DNA of 64,000 nt, from NCBI RefSeq assembly GCF_031458235.1, contig NZ_JAVDYB010000001.1:3989001-4053000 (forward strand). Direction: 5' to 3'. Positions 8,132-17,332 of the stretch are shown here, one piece after another. The notes under the pieces were generated by a model. That model worked only from the letters and a program-made list of their open reading frames with translations. It did not search any database and was not told where the DNA came from. Position numbers and translations under genes: made by a program. Source of the stretch: Catenuloplanes atrovinosus. Lineage in GTDB: Bacteria; Actinomycetota; Actinomycetes; Mycobacteriales; Micromonosporaceae. Position 1 is the stretch's first letter; every line of letters starts with the position of its first letter.

Positions 8132-8755
8132 GTGCAACCCACCGATCGCCGCGCCGCGCTCAAGGCGCGTCACCGTCGCGCGATCATCGACGCGGCGACC
8201 GCGCTCATCTCGGAGAGCGGTGCGGCCCGGTTCAGCGTCGATCAGCTCGCCGCGCGCGCGGACGTCTCCCGGCGCACGGTCTTCAACCACTTCTCCTCGA
8301 TCGACGACATCGTCACCACCGCGTGCACCGACGTGCTCGGCGTCGTGGTGGACAACTTCCGCGCCGCGTTCAGCGCCAGCCCGGTCGAGCCGGGCAACCG
8401 CGCCTCCATGTTCGAGGCGGTCACCGCCGCGCTGCGGGCCACCGACGTGCCGAGCGTGATCGCGTTCATCTGGCAGGCGCTGGGCGGCTTCGGCCCCGGC
8501 GACCCGCGGCCGCAGCAGATCTTCCAGGCCACGTTCTCGCGTACCACCGATGAACTGGCCCGTGAACTGGCCGAACGCAACGCGGCCGAGGACTCGCTCG
8601 ACGCGGAACTGCTGGTCAGCTCGCTCATGCACGGCGTCGAGGTGATCGCCCACCGGTGGATCACCGAGACCGGCGCCGCCACCGACGACGCGGCGCTCGC
8701 GCTCTGGGGCCGCCTGCTCGACCGGCTCATCGACAACGTCCGCACCGGCTACTGA
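8132..8755 (+). CDS. TetR-family repressor
   Basis: The 207-residue regulator uses a GTG start close behind its operators, so the transcript may be nearly leaderless. The N-terminal HTH (about 15-60) shows RAIIDAATALISESG and VSRRTVFNHFSS, the classical TetR helix 2-3 region. The C-terminal helical domain should bind the inducer. The stop is 25 bp before the MMPL gene, and the pair is a standard regulator-efflux operon in which a toxic or lipidic ligand releases repression. The ligand is unknown. Confidence 0.92.
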   Translation: MQPTDRRAALKARHRRAIIDAATALISESGAARFSVDQLAARADVSRRTVFNHFSSIDDIVTTACTDVLGVVVDNFRAAFSASPVEPGNRASMFEAVTAALRATDVPSVIAFIWQALGGFGPGDPRPQQIFQATFSRTTDELARELAERNAAEDSLDAELLVSSLMHGVEVIAHRWITETGAATDDAALALWGRLLDRLIDNVRTGY

Positions 8756-8780
8756 CCGTACGATCGAAAGCAAAGGGACC

Positions 8781-11270
8781 ATGGCAGAGATGCTGTATCG
8801 CCTGGGACGCTTCAGCGCCCGGCGAGCCTGGGCAGTCCTGATCACCTGGCTGGTGATCCTGGGCCTGTCCGTCACCGCCTACTTCGTCGCGGGCGGCACG
8901 CTGTCGTCACAGGTGACGATCCCGGGCACGGAGACCGCGAAGGTCACCGACCAGCTCGCGGCGCGCTTCCCGGCCGCCAGCGGCGGCACCGGCACGATCG
9001 TGTTCCACACCGGCGACGGCGCGCCGTTCACCGCGGAGCAGCAGGCCGCGATCGGCGCGCTGCTGACCTCCACCGGCGAGCTGGACGGCGTCGCGACCAC
9101 ACGCGACCCGTTCGCCACCGCGCAGCAGATCGCCGCGCAGACCGAGCAGCTGACCGCCGGCCAGGAGCGGATCGACACCGAGCGGGCGAAGCTGGACGCC
9201 GGTCAGCAGCAGCTCGACGCCGGCCGGCAGCAGCTCGAGGCCGCGAAGGCGCAGGCACCGCCGCAGGCCCAGGCCCAGTTCGAGGCGCAGCAGGCGCAGC
9301 TCGACGCGCAGCAGGCGCAGCTGGACGCGGGCCGCACGCAGCTCGACGCGGAGGCCGCCAAGGTCGACGTCGGCCGCAAGCTGATCGAGATGTCCTCCGA
9401 GATCCGCACGGTCTCCACGGACAACACCACCGCGGTCGCCGCGGTCGTCTTCACCGACCGCCAGCTCGACGTCACGCCGGAGATCAAGGAGCGCGTCGTC
9501 GACCACGTCACCGGCGGCGTCCCGGCCGGCGTCGAGGCGGACTTCTCCAACGAGATCACCCAGACCGTCCCGCAGGTCTTCGGCGTCGGCGAGGCGGTCG
9601 GCCTGGTCGTCGCCGCGATCACGCTGATCGTCATGCTCGGCACGCTCATCGCGGCCGCACTGCCGCTGGTCGGCGCGCTGGTCGGCGTGGGCGTGGGCGT
9701 CACGCTGTCGCTGGCCATGTCCGGCGTCATCGACATGCTCTCGATCACGCCGGTGCTCGGCGTGATGCTCGGCCTCGCGGTCGGCATCGACTACAGCCTG
9801 TTCATCCTCAACCGGCACCGCCGGCAGCTGCTCGCCGGCATGGACGTGCACGAGTCGATCGGCCTGGCCAACGGCACCTCCGGCAACGCGGTCGTGTTCG
9901 CCGGCTCCACCGTGCTGGTCGCGCTGCTCGCGCTGAACATCACCGGCATCGGCTTCCTCGGCCTGATGGGCACGGTCGGCGCGATCTGCGTCGCGGTCTC
10001 CGTGATCATCGCGGTCACGCTCACGCCCGCGCTGCTCGGCCTGCTCAAGCTGCGCGTGCTCACCCGCAAGGCGCGCGCCACCATCGGCCAGCCGCACCAC
10101 GACACCACGCCCACCACGCCGATGGGCACCGGCCGCGCGATCCTCACCGCGGTCGCGACGCTGGCCGTGCTGATCGTGGTGGCGATCCCGGCGCTGTCCA
10201 TGCGGCTCGGCCTGCCGGACGGCTCCTCCGAGTCCGAGGACTCCACGCAGTACCAGGCGTACCAGCAGATCGAGGAGAAGTTCGGCGCCGGCGTCAACGG
10301 CCCGCTGCTGGTCGTGGCGGAACTGCCCGCCCCGGTCGCGGACGAGGAGGCCGCCCGTCCCGAGCAGGTCCGGATCGGCACCCTGCTGCTCGGCCAGCAG
10401 GACGTCACCGCGGTCGCGCCGGTCGGCCTCTCCGAGGACCGCAAGCTGCTCGCGTTCCAGGTCGTCCCCGCCGAGGGCCCGAACAGCGAGTCGACCGGCG
10501 AACTCGTCCGCACGCTGCGCGGCCTCTCCCCGGTCGAGGGGAACGTGACGCTCGGCGTGGCCGGCAGCGCCAGCGGCAACATCGACGTCTCCGAGCAGCT
10601 CTCCGACGCGCTGCCGCTCTACCTGAGCGTCGTGGTCGGCCTCTCGCTGATCATCCTGATCTTCGTGTTCCGGTCGATCCTGGTGCCGGTGACCGCCACG
10701 CTCGGCTTCGTGCTGTCACTGTTCGCCACGTTCGGCGGCATCACCGCGATCTTCCAGTGGGGCTGGCTCGGCCAGATCTTCGACGTACACGACCCGGGCC
10801 CCATCCTCAGCTTCCTGCCCACCATCCTGATCGGCATCCTGTTCGGCCTCGCCATGGACTACCAGCTGTTCCTGGTCTCCGGCATGCGTGAGGCCTACGC
10901 CCACGGCTCCGCCGCCCGCCTCGCCGTCCGGCAGGGCGTCCACGCCGGCCGCGTCGTGGTCACCGCCGCCGCGATCATCATGATCTCCGTCTTCGGCGGC
11001 TTCATCTTCTCCCACACCACGATGATCCGCTCCATCGGCTTCGGCCTCGCCTTCGGCGTCCTCGCCGACGCGTTCCTGGTCCGCATGCTGCTGATCCCGG
11101 CCATCATGCACCTGCTCGGCCGCTCCGCCTGGTGGATCCCCCGCTGGCTCGACCGCATCCTGCCCAACGTCGACGTCGAGGGCGCCGCCCTCGAACGCCG
11201 CCACCCCTCCACCCCGCACGAAACCCCGGAGAACACCGGCCAGGCCGCTCCGGCAACGCCCATCCCCTGA
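8781..11270 (+). CDS. MMPL family transporter under TetR control
   Basis: This 829-residue RND exporter follows an AAAGGG ribosome binding site. It has two TM bundles and the two acidic motifs GIDYSLFILNRHR and AMDYQLFLVSGMR. The first extracytoplasmic domain contains a Gln/Ala-rich coiled-coil insert at about residues 115-200, with repeats of the type LDAGQQQLDAGRQQL. That insert is seen in some actinobacterial MMPL and YhgE-like proteins. The substrate is unknown; pairing with TetR suggests inducible efflux of a hydrophobic compound. Confidence 0.93.
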   Translation: MAEMLYRLGRFSARRAWAVLITWLVILGLSVTAYFVAGGTLSSQVTIPGTETAKVTDQLAARFPAASGGTGTIVFHTGDGAPFTAEQQAAIGALLTSTGELDGVATTRDPFATAQQIAAQTEQLTAGQERIDTERAKLDAGQQQLDAGRQQLEAAKAQAPPQAQAQFEAQQAQLDAQQAQLDAGRTQLDAEAAKVDVGRKLIEMSSEIRTVSTDNTTAVAAVVFTDRQLDVTPEIKERVVDHVTGGVPAGVEADFSNEITQTVPQVFGVGEAVGLVVAAITLIVMLGTLIAAALPLVGALVGVGVGVTLSLAMSGVIDMLSITPVLGVMLGLAVGIDYSLFILNRHRRQLLAGMDVHESIGLANGTSGNAVVFAGSTVLVALLALNITGIGFLGLMGTVGAICVAVSVIIAVTLTPALLGLLKLRVLTRKARATIGQPHHDTTPTTPMGTGRAILTAVATLAVLIVVAIPALSMRLGLPDGSSESEDSTQYQAYQQIEEKFGAGVNGPLLVVAELPAPVADEEAARPEQVRIGTLLLGQQDVTAVAPVGLSEDRKLLAFQVVPAEGPNSESTGELVRTLRGLSPVEGNVTLGVAGSASGNIDVSEQLSDALPLYLSVVVGLSLIILIFVFRSILVPVTATLGFVLSLFATFGGITAIFQWGWLGQIFDVHDPGPILSFLPTILIGILFGLAMDYQLFLVSGMREAYAHGSAARLAVRQGVHAGRVVVTAAAIIMISVFGGFIFSHTTMIRSIGFGLAFGVLADAFLVRMLLIPAIMHLLGRSAWWIPRWLDRILPNVDVEGAALERRHPSTPHETPENTGQAAPATPIP

Positions 11271-11608
11271 TTGATCTACCCGCTTCCGGCGTGGTGACGG
11301 TCCGCATGCTCCCGCGGGCACCGGTCGGTCGTTGACCGACCTCCCTGCCGGTCCCGCACCCGCTCACCACAACCCGATGCCCGCCGCCCCAGCGGCGGGC
11401 ATCACCTTTCCCTCGCCCCGCCCCCGCCCCCGCCCCCGCCTCGCCTCGCCCCGCCTCGCCCCGCCCCGCCTCGCCCCGCCTGGCCGCGTCGATCTAGGGC
11501 GGATTCCGGCGCTTTGATCTCCAATCACGTGAATGTGACCTAGATCGGCGGGGCAGGGGCGCGGCGAGGCGGGGGTGCGGAGGCGCGGCGGGGCGAGGGC
11601 GGGGAGGG
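11271..11608. other. intergenic low-complexity DNA and inverted repeat
   Basis: No gene is seen in these 338 bp between the convergent MMPL and GH2 genes. They hold one copy of the GCATGCTCCCGCGGGC element (11304-11319) and strand-biased CCTCGCCCCGCC simple repeats (about 11410-11480). A 9-bp inverted repeat, CGATCTAGG to CCTAGATCG, spans 11490-11547. A G-rich counterpart at about 11550-11605 can pair with the C-rich tract and may act as a terminator for both genes. Confidence 0.7.
11490..11547. repeat. 58-bp element bounded by 9-bp inverted repeats
   Basis: CGATCTAGG (11490-11498) and CCTAGATCG (11539-11547) flank 40 bp of clearly lower GC than the surrounding simple repeat. It resembles a very small MITE-like insertion or a regulatory stem; no direct target duplication is obvious. 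Confidence 0.45.
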
Positions 11609-14600
11609 TCAGCGGCGTTCGGCCGTGAAGAGGGCGGTCACCTCCGCGTCGGTGAGGGCGCGGTCGTAGGCGTGGACGCCGTCGATCGCGCCGGACCACC
11701 AGTCGGTCTCGTTGCCGGCGTACTTGGCGCGGCCGACCGCGAACGAGCCGGTGCTCACCACCACGGGCCCGGCGGTGGTGGCGGCCGCGCGGGCGCCGTC
11801 CACGTACAGCCGGACCTCGCCGGAGGCGCCGTCGCGGACGCCGACCAGGTGGTACCACCGGTTCAGGTCGGGCGTGACGGGCAGCCGGGCGCGGTTGCCG
11901 CCGGGCGTGCTGAAGGCGAACGCGCCCTGGCCGTACTGCAGGTAGAACGGGCTCTCCGCGCGCCGCCCGTCCTGGCTGACCGCGGTGGCGTAGTTGCCGG
12001 GCAGTTCGTCCAGCGACACCCACGCGGCGATCGTGTACGACCCGGCGGTGTCGACCACCGGCCCGGCGGTCTCGGCCGCGTCACCGTCGCCGTCGAAGGC
12101 CAGCGCGGAGCCGGAGACGCCCGGCGTCCAGGCGGTGTTCCCGGTGAGCGTCAGGTCGGCGCCGCTGCCGCTGGTGTCGCGCGCGGTGGTGCCGCTGCCC
12201 TCGTCCAGCGCCCAGTCGCCGCGGCCGGGGAAGGTCGCGTCCTCGCCGGCGGACGCCCCCGCGGCGATCACCTTCTGGTTGATCGCCCTGACCGGGGCCG
12301 GGTCGACCTTGATCTCCCGCCGGTCGTACGTCCAGAGGCCGTTGAGCTCGTTCTCCAGGTCGGTGATCTGGGTGTAGACCGAACCGGACAGCTCCGCACC
12401 CGCGGCCTCGAGGTAGAACCGCTCGGTGTTGTCGACGTACTTCGCGGTCAGCGCCGCCTTGTCCGCCACGCCGCTGTAGATCACGGCCGGGGCGCCGGGC
12501 CACATGTGGCCGGGCGTGCGGAGCGTGAACCCGCCGTGCTCGCCGTCCATCGCCACGCGCGTGGCGTCCGGGAACGGCGGGTCGGTGTTGTTGTAGTCGT
12601 GGTGGTCGATGACCTCGCCCTTGCCGGAGTCACCCTTGGAGTCGCAGCAGTTCACGCCGGAGTGCGCGTTCACGATGCGGGACGGGTCCGCGGCCTTGAC
12701 CTGCTCGGCGATCTGGCCGGTGGCGGTGCGGTCCCACTCGCCCCAGCCCTCGTTGAAGACCACCCAGCCGATGATCGACGGCGAGAACCGGAGCTGTTCC
12801 ATGATCTCCCGGCCCTGGCTGAGGAACGCCTCCTGGCCGGCCGTGGTGCGGATGGTCGCGGAGACGAAGTCCTGCCAGACCAGCAGGCCCAGCTCGTCGG
12901 CGTGCCGGTACCAGCGGGCCGGTTCGGCCTTGATGTGCTTGCGGACCGCGTTGAAGCCGAGCTTCTTGGTCTCCTCCAGGTCGAAGCGCAACGCCGCGTC
13001 GCTCGGTGCCGTGTACAGCCCGTCCGGGAAGAAGCCCTGGTCGAGCGTGGCGAGCGAGAAGACCGGCTTGCCGTTGAGCACCAGCTTCGGGAAGCCGCCG
13101 ACCGTCTGCACCTCGATGTGCCGCATGCCGAAGTAGCCGCGCACCGTGTCGGTGACCCGGCCCTGGGTGAGCGTGACGTCGAGGTCGTAGAGGTACGGGT
13201 CGTCCGGGCTCCACAGCCGCGGGTTGGTGATCTTCAACTGGAGCGGCGTGTTGGCAGCGCCGCTGACCGTACCGACGCGGCGGCCCTGCTTGTCCAGCGC
13301 GGTGGCGGTCACCCTGGCGTTGGTGGCGGCCGACTTCACGGTCACGGTGAGCGCGGAGCGCGCCACGTCCGGCGTGGTGACCAGCGAGTCGATCGCGGCG
13401 GTGGCGACCGGCTCCATCCAGACGGTCTGCCAGATGCCGGACGACGGCGTGTAGACGATGCCGCCCGGGCTGGTGGACTGCTTGCCCTTGGGCTGGTCCG
13501 GGCCGGTGGTGTCGGTGACCGCGACGACGATCTCCTGTGCGCCGCGCCCGCGCAGCGCGTCCGTGATGTCCGCGGTGAACGCGGTGTATCCGCCGGTGTG
13601 CTCCGTGACCAGCGTGCCGTTGACCCACACCCGGGCCTGGTAGTCGACCGCGCCGAAGTTCAGCTTGATCCGCTTGCCGGACCAGTCGCGCGGCACCGTG
13701 ACGAGCTTGCGGTAGAACATGTGGTCCTCGCGCCGCTCGATGCCGGACAGCTGCGACTCGACCGGGAACGGCACGATGATCCGCTCGTCCAGCCGCTTGC
13801 CGAAGACCGGCGCCTCCCCGGCCTCGGCGTCCGCGAACTCCCACGGCCCGTTGAGGTGGAGCCACTGCTTGCGGATCAGCTGCGGCCGCGGGTACTCCGG
13901 CAGTGGCTTGTTCCGGTCGAGCTTGTCGCCCCACGGCGTGGTGAGGCGCTGGGTGGACGCGTTCGAGGCGGACCGGATCACCTGGGGTACGGCCTCGCCG
14001 CCCACCACCAGGCCGCCCTCGCCGGTGTAGCCGATCCGTACCCGCTGGTCCTTGAGGATCTTCTCGGCCAGCGTGATCACCAGCCGCTTGCCGCGCACGG
14101 CGACGGCCTCGATCGGCATCGGCGTGGTGTCGACCTCGACGGTCAGGCTGCTCGCGGACGGCGCGGCGTCGATCCGGCTCTCGAAGTCCGCGACGAGCGT
14201 GCGCCCGTCCTTCTGCACGCCGAACGTGACCGGGTAGACCTGGAAGCCGTCCGGCGGCGTGAACGCGGACTCGGGCACGATCTGCTTGGCCAGGCCGGCG
14301 GCGGACCAGCGCAGGAACAGGTTCGCGCCGCCGATGTCCTGGAACATCTCGATGCGTACGTCGTGTGCCTGGCCGGCCACCAGGTGCACCGGCGCGCTGG
14401 TCTGCTCCACGTCCCAGTCGCCGACCCAGTGGTCGATCACCGGCTGCCCGTCCAGCAGGAAGCGGAAGCCGTTGTCGCCGATCATGTGGAACGTGTAGTC
14501 GCCGGTCGCCGGCGCGGTGAGCTTGCCGGTCCAGCGGGCCGTGGTGTGCTCGGTGCGACCGGTCAGCGAGCCGAACGTGCCGGCCAGGCCGGGCAGGTCG

Positions 14601-14791
14601 ATGTTCGGGTCGAGCGACACGCCGCCCAGCTCCGCGAAGTCGCGGGCGCCCGGAGCGGACATTCGGTAGTACTCGCCCTTCAGGCCGTGCACGGTCGCCG
14701 GGGCGGCCGTCGCGGCGACCGCGGGCGACACGATCATCGATAGGATCAGCAGCGCTACCAGGGAGAATGACCGCAGGGGCGATCTCGGCAT
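11609..14791 (-). CDS. secreted GH2 glycosidase with PA14 and LamG domains
   Basis: I chose the ATG at 14791 because GGAAGGGA lies just upstream and a signal peptide (SFSLVALLILSMIVSPAVA) follows; an upstream start would add 27 unlikely residues. The 1060-residue enzyme has a PA14-type domain (about 35-170), GH2 sugar-binding, immunoglobulin-like and TIM-barrel domains (about 290-840), and a C-terminal LamG/concanavalin-like domain (about 880-1060). WVVFNEGWGEWD carries the Asn-Glu acid/base site typical of GH2. Substrate is unresolved among beta-galactosides, glucuronides and similar glycans. The gene is not adjacent to a transporter. Confidence 0.88.
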   Translation of the reverse strand: MPRSPLRSFSLVALLILSMIVSPAVAATAAPATVHGLKGEYYRMSAPGARDFAELGGVSLDPNIDLPGLAGTFGSLTGRTEHTTARWTGKLTAPATGDYTFHMIGDNGFRFLLDGQPVIDHWVGDWDVEQTSAPVHLVAGQAHDVRIEMFQDIGGANLFLRWSAAGLAKQIVPESAFTPPDGFQVYPVTFGVQKDGRTLVADFESRIDAAPSASSLTVEVDTTPMPIEAVAVRGKRLVITLAEKILKDQRVRIGYTGEGGLVVGGEAVPQVIRSASNASTQRLTTPWGDKLDRNKPLPEYPRPQLIRKQWLHLNGPWEFADAEAGEAPVFGKRLDERIIVPFPVESQLSGIERREDHMFYRKLVTVPRDWSGKRIKLNFGAVDYQARVWVNGTLVTEHTGGYTAFTADITDALRGRGAQEIVVAVTDTTGPDQPKGKQSTSPGGIVYTPSSGIWQTVWMEPVATAAIDSLVTTPDVARSALTVTVKSAATNARVTATALDKQGRRVGTVSGAANTPLQLKITNPRLWSPDDPYLYDLDVTLTQGRVTDTVRGYFGMRHIEVQTVGGFPKLVLNGKPVFSLATLDQGFFPDGLYTAPSDAALRFDLEETKKLGFNAVRKHIKAEPARWYRHADELGLLVWQDFVSATIRTTAGQEAFLSQGREIMEQLRFSPSIIGWVVFNEGWGEWDRTATGQIAEQVKAADPSRIVNAHSGVNCCDSKGDSGKGEVIDHHDYNNTDPPFPDATRVAMDGEHGGFTLRTPGHMWPGAPAVIYSGVADKAALTAKYVDNTERFYLEAAGAELSGSVYTQITDLENELNGLWTYDRREIKVDPAPVRAINQKVIAAGASAGEDATFPGRGDWALDEGSGTTARDTSGSGADLTLTGNTAWTPGVSGSALAFDGDGDAAETAGPVVDTAGSYTIAAWVSLDELPGNYATAVSQDGRRAESPFYLQYGQGAFAFSTPGGNRARLPVTPDLNRWYHLVGVRDGASGEVRLYVDGARAAATTAGPVVVSTGSFAVGRAKYAGNETDWWSGAIDGVHAYDRALTDAEVTALFTAERR

Positions 14792-14888
14792 CAGGCGTGT
14801 CCCTTCCGGACGACGACGATTGCCGATCCACATTGACTGATCTTTATTCGCGATGTCAACAGAGTGAAACAAAACCGTGCACAGTAGA

Positions 14889-14922
14889 ACGCCGGTGGAC
14901 CGCCGACCGGGCCCACCGGCGT
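14889..14922 (-). terminator. hairpin terminator of the ChaB-family gene
   Basis: A perfect 10-bp stem, ACGCCGGTGG pairing with CCACCGGCGT, lies just downstream of the minus-strand stop at 14934. Confidence 0.65.
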
Positions 14923-14933
14923 GATCGCCCGGC

Positions 14934-15332
14934 CTACTTGCTCCGGGCCTTGCGCGTGCTGGAGGCGTTCGCCTTCTGGATCGCGTCGACCAGCTCGGGC
15001 TTGGTCATCCGGGACCGGCCGCGGATCTCCAGCCGCTTGGCCACGTCCATCAGGTGGGTCTTGGAGGCGTTCGCGTCCACGCCGCCGGCCGTCTTCGCCC
15101 GGGTGTTCCGCCCGCCCGCGGCCTTGGCGTCGCTCGGGCCCTTCTTCGCCTTCGGCTCCCAGTGGTCGCCGACCTTCTCGAACGAGTGCTTGACCGCGGA
15201 GAACGCGGTGCGGTGCGCCCGCTCCCCCTCGCCGTACTGCTCCACCGCCGAGTCGTGCGTCTTCGCGTACGTCTCCTGCGCCTTCTTCGGCGACCGCTTC
15301 AGCGTGCTCGGCATGTCCTCACGGGCCGGCAT
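14934..15332 (-). CDS. ChaB-family protein with Rho-N/SAP-like tail
   Basis: The 132-residue basic protein starts MPAREDMPSTLKRSP, behind GGGAGG. The first 60 residues match the ChaB fold (PKKAQETYAKTHDSA, then AFSAVKHSFEKVGDHW). The last 45 residues, HLMDVAKRLEIRGRS followed by MTKPELVDAIQ, resemble the Rho N-terminal/SAP helix-extended-helix fold that binds nucleic acid. Such proteins are common stress-associated genes in actinobacteria. A GCAT-N15-GGGTAG promoter-like site lies 41 bp upstream of the start. Confidence 0.85.
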   Translation of the reverse strand: MPAREDMPSTLKRSPKKAQETYAKTHDSAVEQYGEGERAHRTAFSAVKHSFEKVGDHWEPKAKKGPSDAKAAGGRNTRAKTAGGVDANASKTHLMDVAKRLEIRGRSRMTKPELVDAIQKANASSTRKARSK

Positions 15333-15372
15333 GACGTACCTCCCTGGTGGTTGGTGTTCGTTCGTGACTCTC

Positions 15373-15397
15373 CTACCCGGCCGGGCGCGCGTCATGC
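15373..15397 (-). promoter_or_regulatory. SigB-like promoter for the ChaB-family gene
   Basis: Read on the minus strand: GCAT, 15 bp, GGGTAG. This fits the GNNT-N14-16-GGGTA pattern of actinomycete SigB-group promoters (consensus recalled, not looked up). It is back to back with the next site. Confidence 0.5.
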
Positions 15398-15401
15398 GGC
15401 C

Positions 15402-15426
15402 GTTTGCCGCCGTCGCGCGCGGGTAG
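15402..15426 (+). promoter_or_regulatory. SigB-like promoter for the 61-aa acidic protein gene
   Basis: GTTT at 15402-15405, 15-bp spacer, GGGTAG at 15421-15426, ten bases before the ATG. The transcript would be leaderless or nearly so. Confidence 0.6.
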
Positions 15427-15435
15427 CCGACCGCC

Positions 15436-15621
15436 ATGACCCCTGACGAGAAGCAGTCACCGCTCGGGCAGCCGGCCGGCGTCGCCGACCCGGAACCCGA
15501 CCCGGACTTCGCCGGCGAGCACGAGGACACCGCGGTGAGCAAGGACATCACCGGCGGCCAGGACGAGGACGCGGAACCGGAGGCGCCCGGCGGCTGGTCC
15601 GGCATGGAGCCGACCGACTGA
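15436..15621 (+). CDS. small acidic protein (61 aa)
   Basis: This unrecognised hydrophilic protein (MTPDEKQSPLG start) is rich in Asp, Glu, Pro and Gly, with no TM or signal peptide, and is probably disordered. Support for it being real: GC3 bias, a well-formed SigB-like promoter immediately upstream, and its place between the ChaB and CsbD genes. A general-stress role is inferred from context only. Confidence 0.65.
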   Translation: MTPDEKQSPLGQPAGVADPEPDPDFAGEHEDTAVSKDITGGQDEDAEPEAPGGWSGMEPTD

Positions 15622-15625
15622 GCTG

Positions 15626-15651
15626 GTTTCCGCCGGTCGCATACCGGGTAG
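15626..15651 (+). promoter_or_regulatory. SigB-like promoter for the CsbD-family gene
   Basis: GTTT at 15626-15629, 16-bp spacer, GGGTAG at 15646-15651. CsbD genes belong to the SigB regulon in Bacillus, which agrees with this reading. Confidence 0.6.
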
Positions 15652-15705
15652 CCGGTTATGTGAACGGCCCGGATCCCATCGGGCCTGCACCGCACGGAGG
15701 TCGAC

Positions 15706-15879
15706 ATGGGCACCGATGACAAGATCGACAACAAGGTCGAGGAAGCCGGCGGCAAGGTCAAGGAGCACGTCGGCCGCGCTACCGACGACCGCGACCTGGA
15801 GGCCGAGGGCAAGGCCGACCAGAGCAGCTCCCACGTCAAGCAGGCCGTCGAGCACGTCAAGGACGCCTTCAAGTCCTGA
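15706..15879 (+). CDS. CsbD-family stress protein (57 aa)
   Basis: The gene follows GGAGG at the proper distance. The product MGTDDKIDNKVEEAGGKVKE, continuing with a second GRATDDRDLEAEGK half, is a typical CsbD helical protein. The family is induced by general stress and its molecular role is unknown. It is followed at once by a strong bidirectional terminator. Confidence 0.92.
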   Translation: MGTDDKIDNKVEEAGGKVKEHVGRATDDRDLEAEGKADQSSSHVKQAVEHVKDAFKS

Positions 15880-15892
15880 CCACAGCGTCTTA

Positions 15893-15925
15893 ACGGGTGG
15901 CCGGCCCCTCGGGGCGGCCACCCGT
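15893..15925. terminator. bidirectional terminator
   Basis: ACGGGTGGCCG pairs perfectly with CGGCCACCCGT, and CCCC/GGGG extends the stem inward around a short loop. It separates the convergent CsbD and LCP genes. Confidence 0.88.
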
Positions 15926-15933
15926 TTCGCGTG

Positions 15934-17073
15934 TCAGCTGCTGCGGGCGATGAACTGCGGGTTCTCGATCAGGAAGGTGCCGAGCGTGCCGGCCTCCGCG
16001 GCGTCGAGCATGGCGAGGGACTTGTCGTCGAGGTCCTCGTAGGCGATGCCGTCGACGATCACGGTGTTGACGTTGCCGGCGTTGGTCTTGATCAGCGTGA
16101 GGTCGTTGGCCGCGACGCCCTTGAGCGTGAACAGGAAGTCGGCCGGCGGGATGCCGCCGGTGTCCAGCACGAACGCGTCGCCCGCGGCCTTCACCAGGTT
16201 GTTCAGCTTGCCCAGGTCGGTGAGCACGCCCCGGGTGGTGGCCTGCTTGACGATCGCCTTGATCAGCTGCTGCTGGTGCCGCTGGCGGCCGTAGTCGCCG
16301 TCGCTCAGGCTCTTGCGGATGCGCGCGTAGTCGAGCGCCTCGGTGGCGCTCATCTTCCGGCAGCCCTTCTCGTGGACGAACGGCGTGACGCCGGGTGGGA
16401 GCTGGATGCCGGCCGCCTCGGAGTGCCAGCCCTGCACCAGTTTGCCGTCCGCGTCCACGCCGAGGTGCGCGGACTCGGCCGTCTCGTCCACGCACATGTC
16501 CACGCCGCCGAGCGCGTGGATCACACTGGCGAAGCCGCTGAAGTCGATGATCGCGGCGCCGTTGAAGCGGATGCCGGTCACCTTGTTGAGCGTGGTGGAG
16601 AGCAGCGTCATGCCGCTGGCGCGTTTTTCCAGCTCGGAGCCCTGGACGTTATATCCGTACGAGAACGCTGAATTGATCTTGTAAGATCCGCCGGGGAAGC
16701 CGGCCTTCTCGTACGCCGGGACCTCGACCAGCCAGTCCCGCGGAATGGAGATCAGGTATGCCTGATCGTGCGTCTCCGGGATGTGCAGAATGATGATCGT
16801 GTCGGACAGGACGCCGGTCTCGGACGAGCCGGGCGGGCGCGCGTCGATGCCGACGAGCAGCAGGTTCACCGCGCCGTCGATGTTGTTGCCGGACGCGCCG
16901 TCCTGCGCGGCGGCGTCACCCTCCAACAGCGAGCCCTGGGTGAACGCGGTCGACGCCCGGTTGATCACCGTGTGCGCCGCGACCAGCGTGCCACCGCTGA
17001 GCACCACCAGCACCGCGCCGAAGATCAGGAGAAGTCGCGCCCACAGCGGATCCCCGCGACGCTTCGTCACCAT
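15934..17073 (-). CDS. LytR-CpsA-Psr (LCP) family phosphotransferase
   Basis: Start 17073 (MVTKRRGDPLWAR) aligns with the start of the neighbouring paralogue and has AAAAAGG upstream; 17157 with a GGGGGAGGGG site would add 28 basic residues and is also possible. The 379-residue protein has a short cytoplasmic tail, one TM helix (about 14-36) and an extracellular LCP domain. Key segments are NLLLVGIDARPPG, SDTIIILHIPETH, AYLISIPRDW and ATEALDYARIRKSL, which bind the polyprenyl-phosphate donor and catalyse transfer. LCP proteins attach glycopolymers to peptidoglycan. Confidence 0.9.
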   Translation of the reverse strand: MVTKRRGDPLWARLLLIFGAVLVVLSGGTLVAAHTVINRASTAFTQGSLLEGDAAAQDGASGNNIDGAVNLLLVGIDARPPGSSETGVLSDTIIILHIPETHDQAYLISIPRDWLVEVPAYEKAGFPGGSYKINSAFSYGYNVQGSELEKRASGMTLLSTTLNKVTGIRFNGAAIIDFSGFASVIHALGGVDMCVDETAESAHLGVDADGKLVQGWHSEAAGIQLPPGVTPFVHEKGCRKMSATEALDYARIRKSLSDGDYGRQRHQQQLIKAIVKQATTRGVLTDLGKLNNLVKAAGDAFVLDTGGIPPADFLFTLKGVAANDLTLIKTNAGNVNTVIVDGIAYEDLDDKSLAMLDAAEAGTLGTFLIENPQFIARSS

Positions 17074-17332
17074 TGAGCCTTTTTCACCCTGGCGCACCCG
17101 AACCGTCCAGCGCCGCCGCGCCCCCCGGCCCCGCAGGCCAGGTTGAAAATCGCTCATCGTGCGCACCCCTCCCCCGGCGCTCGATCCGAGCCTCACGCAG
17201 GCTAGCAATCATTGACGACAACGGATAGGAACGATGTGAGCTGCGTCGCTTTCCGGATCAATACCGGCACCTGATGACTTCCCGAGATGTCGTTAGGGAA
17301 CAGGAACCGCAGACCGACGGGGGGCGTACGAG

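Noticed and set aside
11672-14743. 1023-codon open frame antisense to the GH2 gene
   Set aside because: The GH2 frame has signal peptide, domains and catalytic motif; the antisense frame has only low-complexity Arg/Gly/Val sequence.
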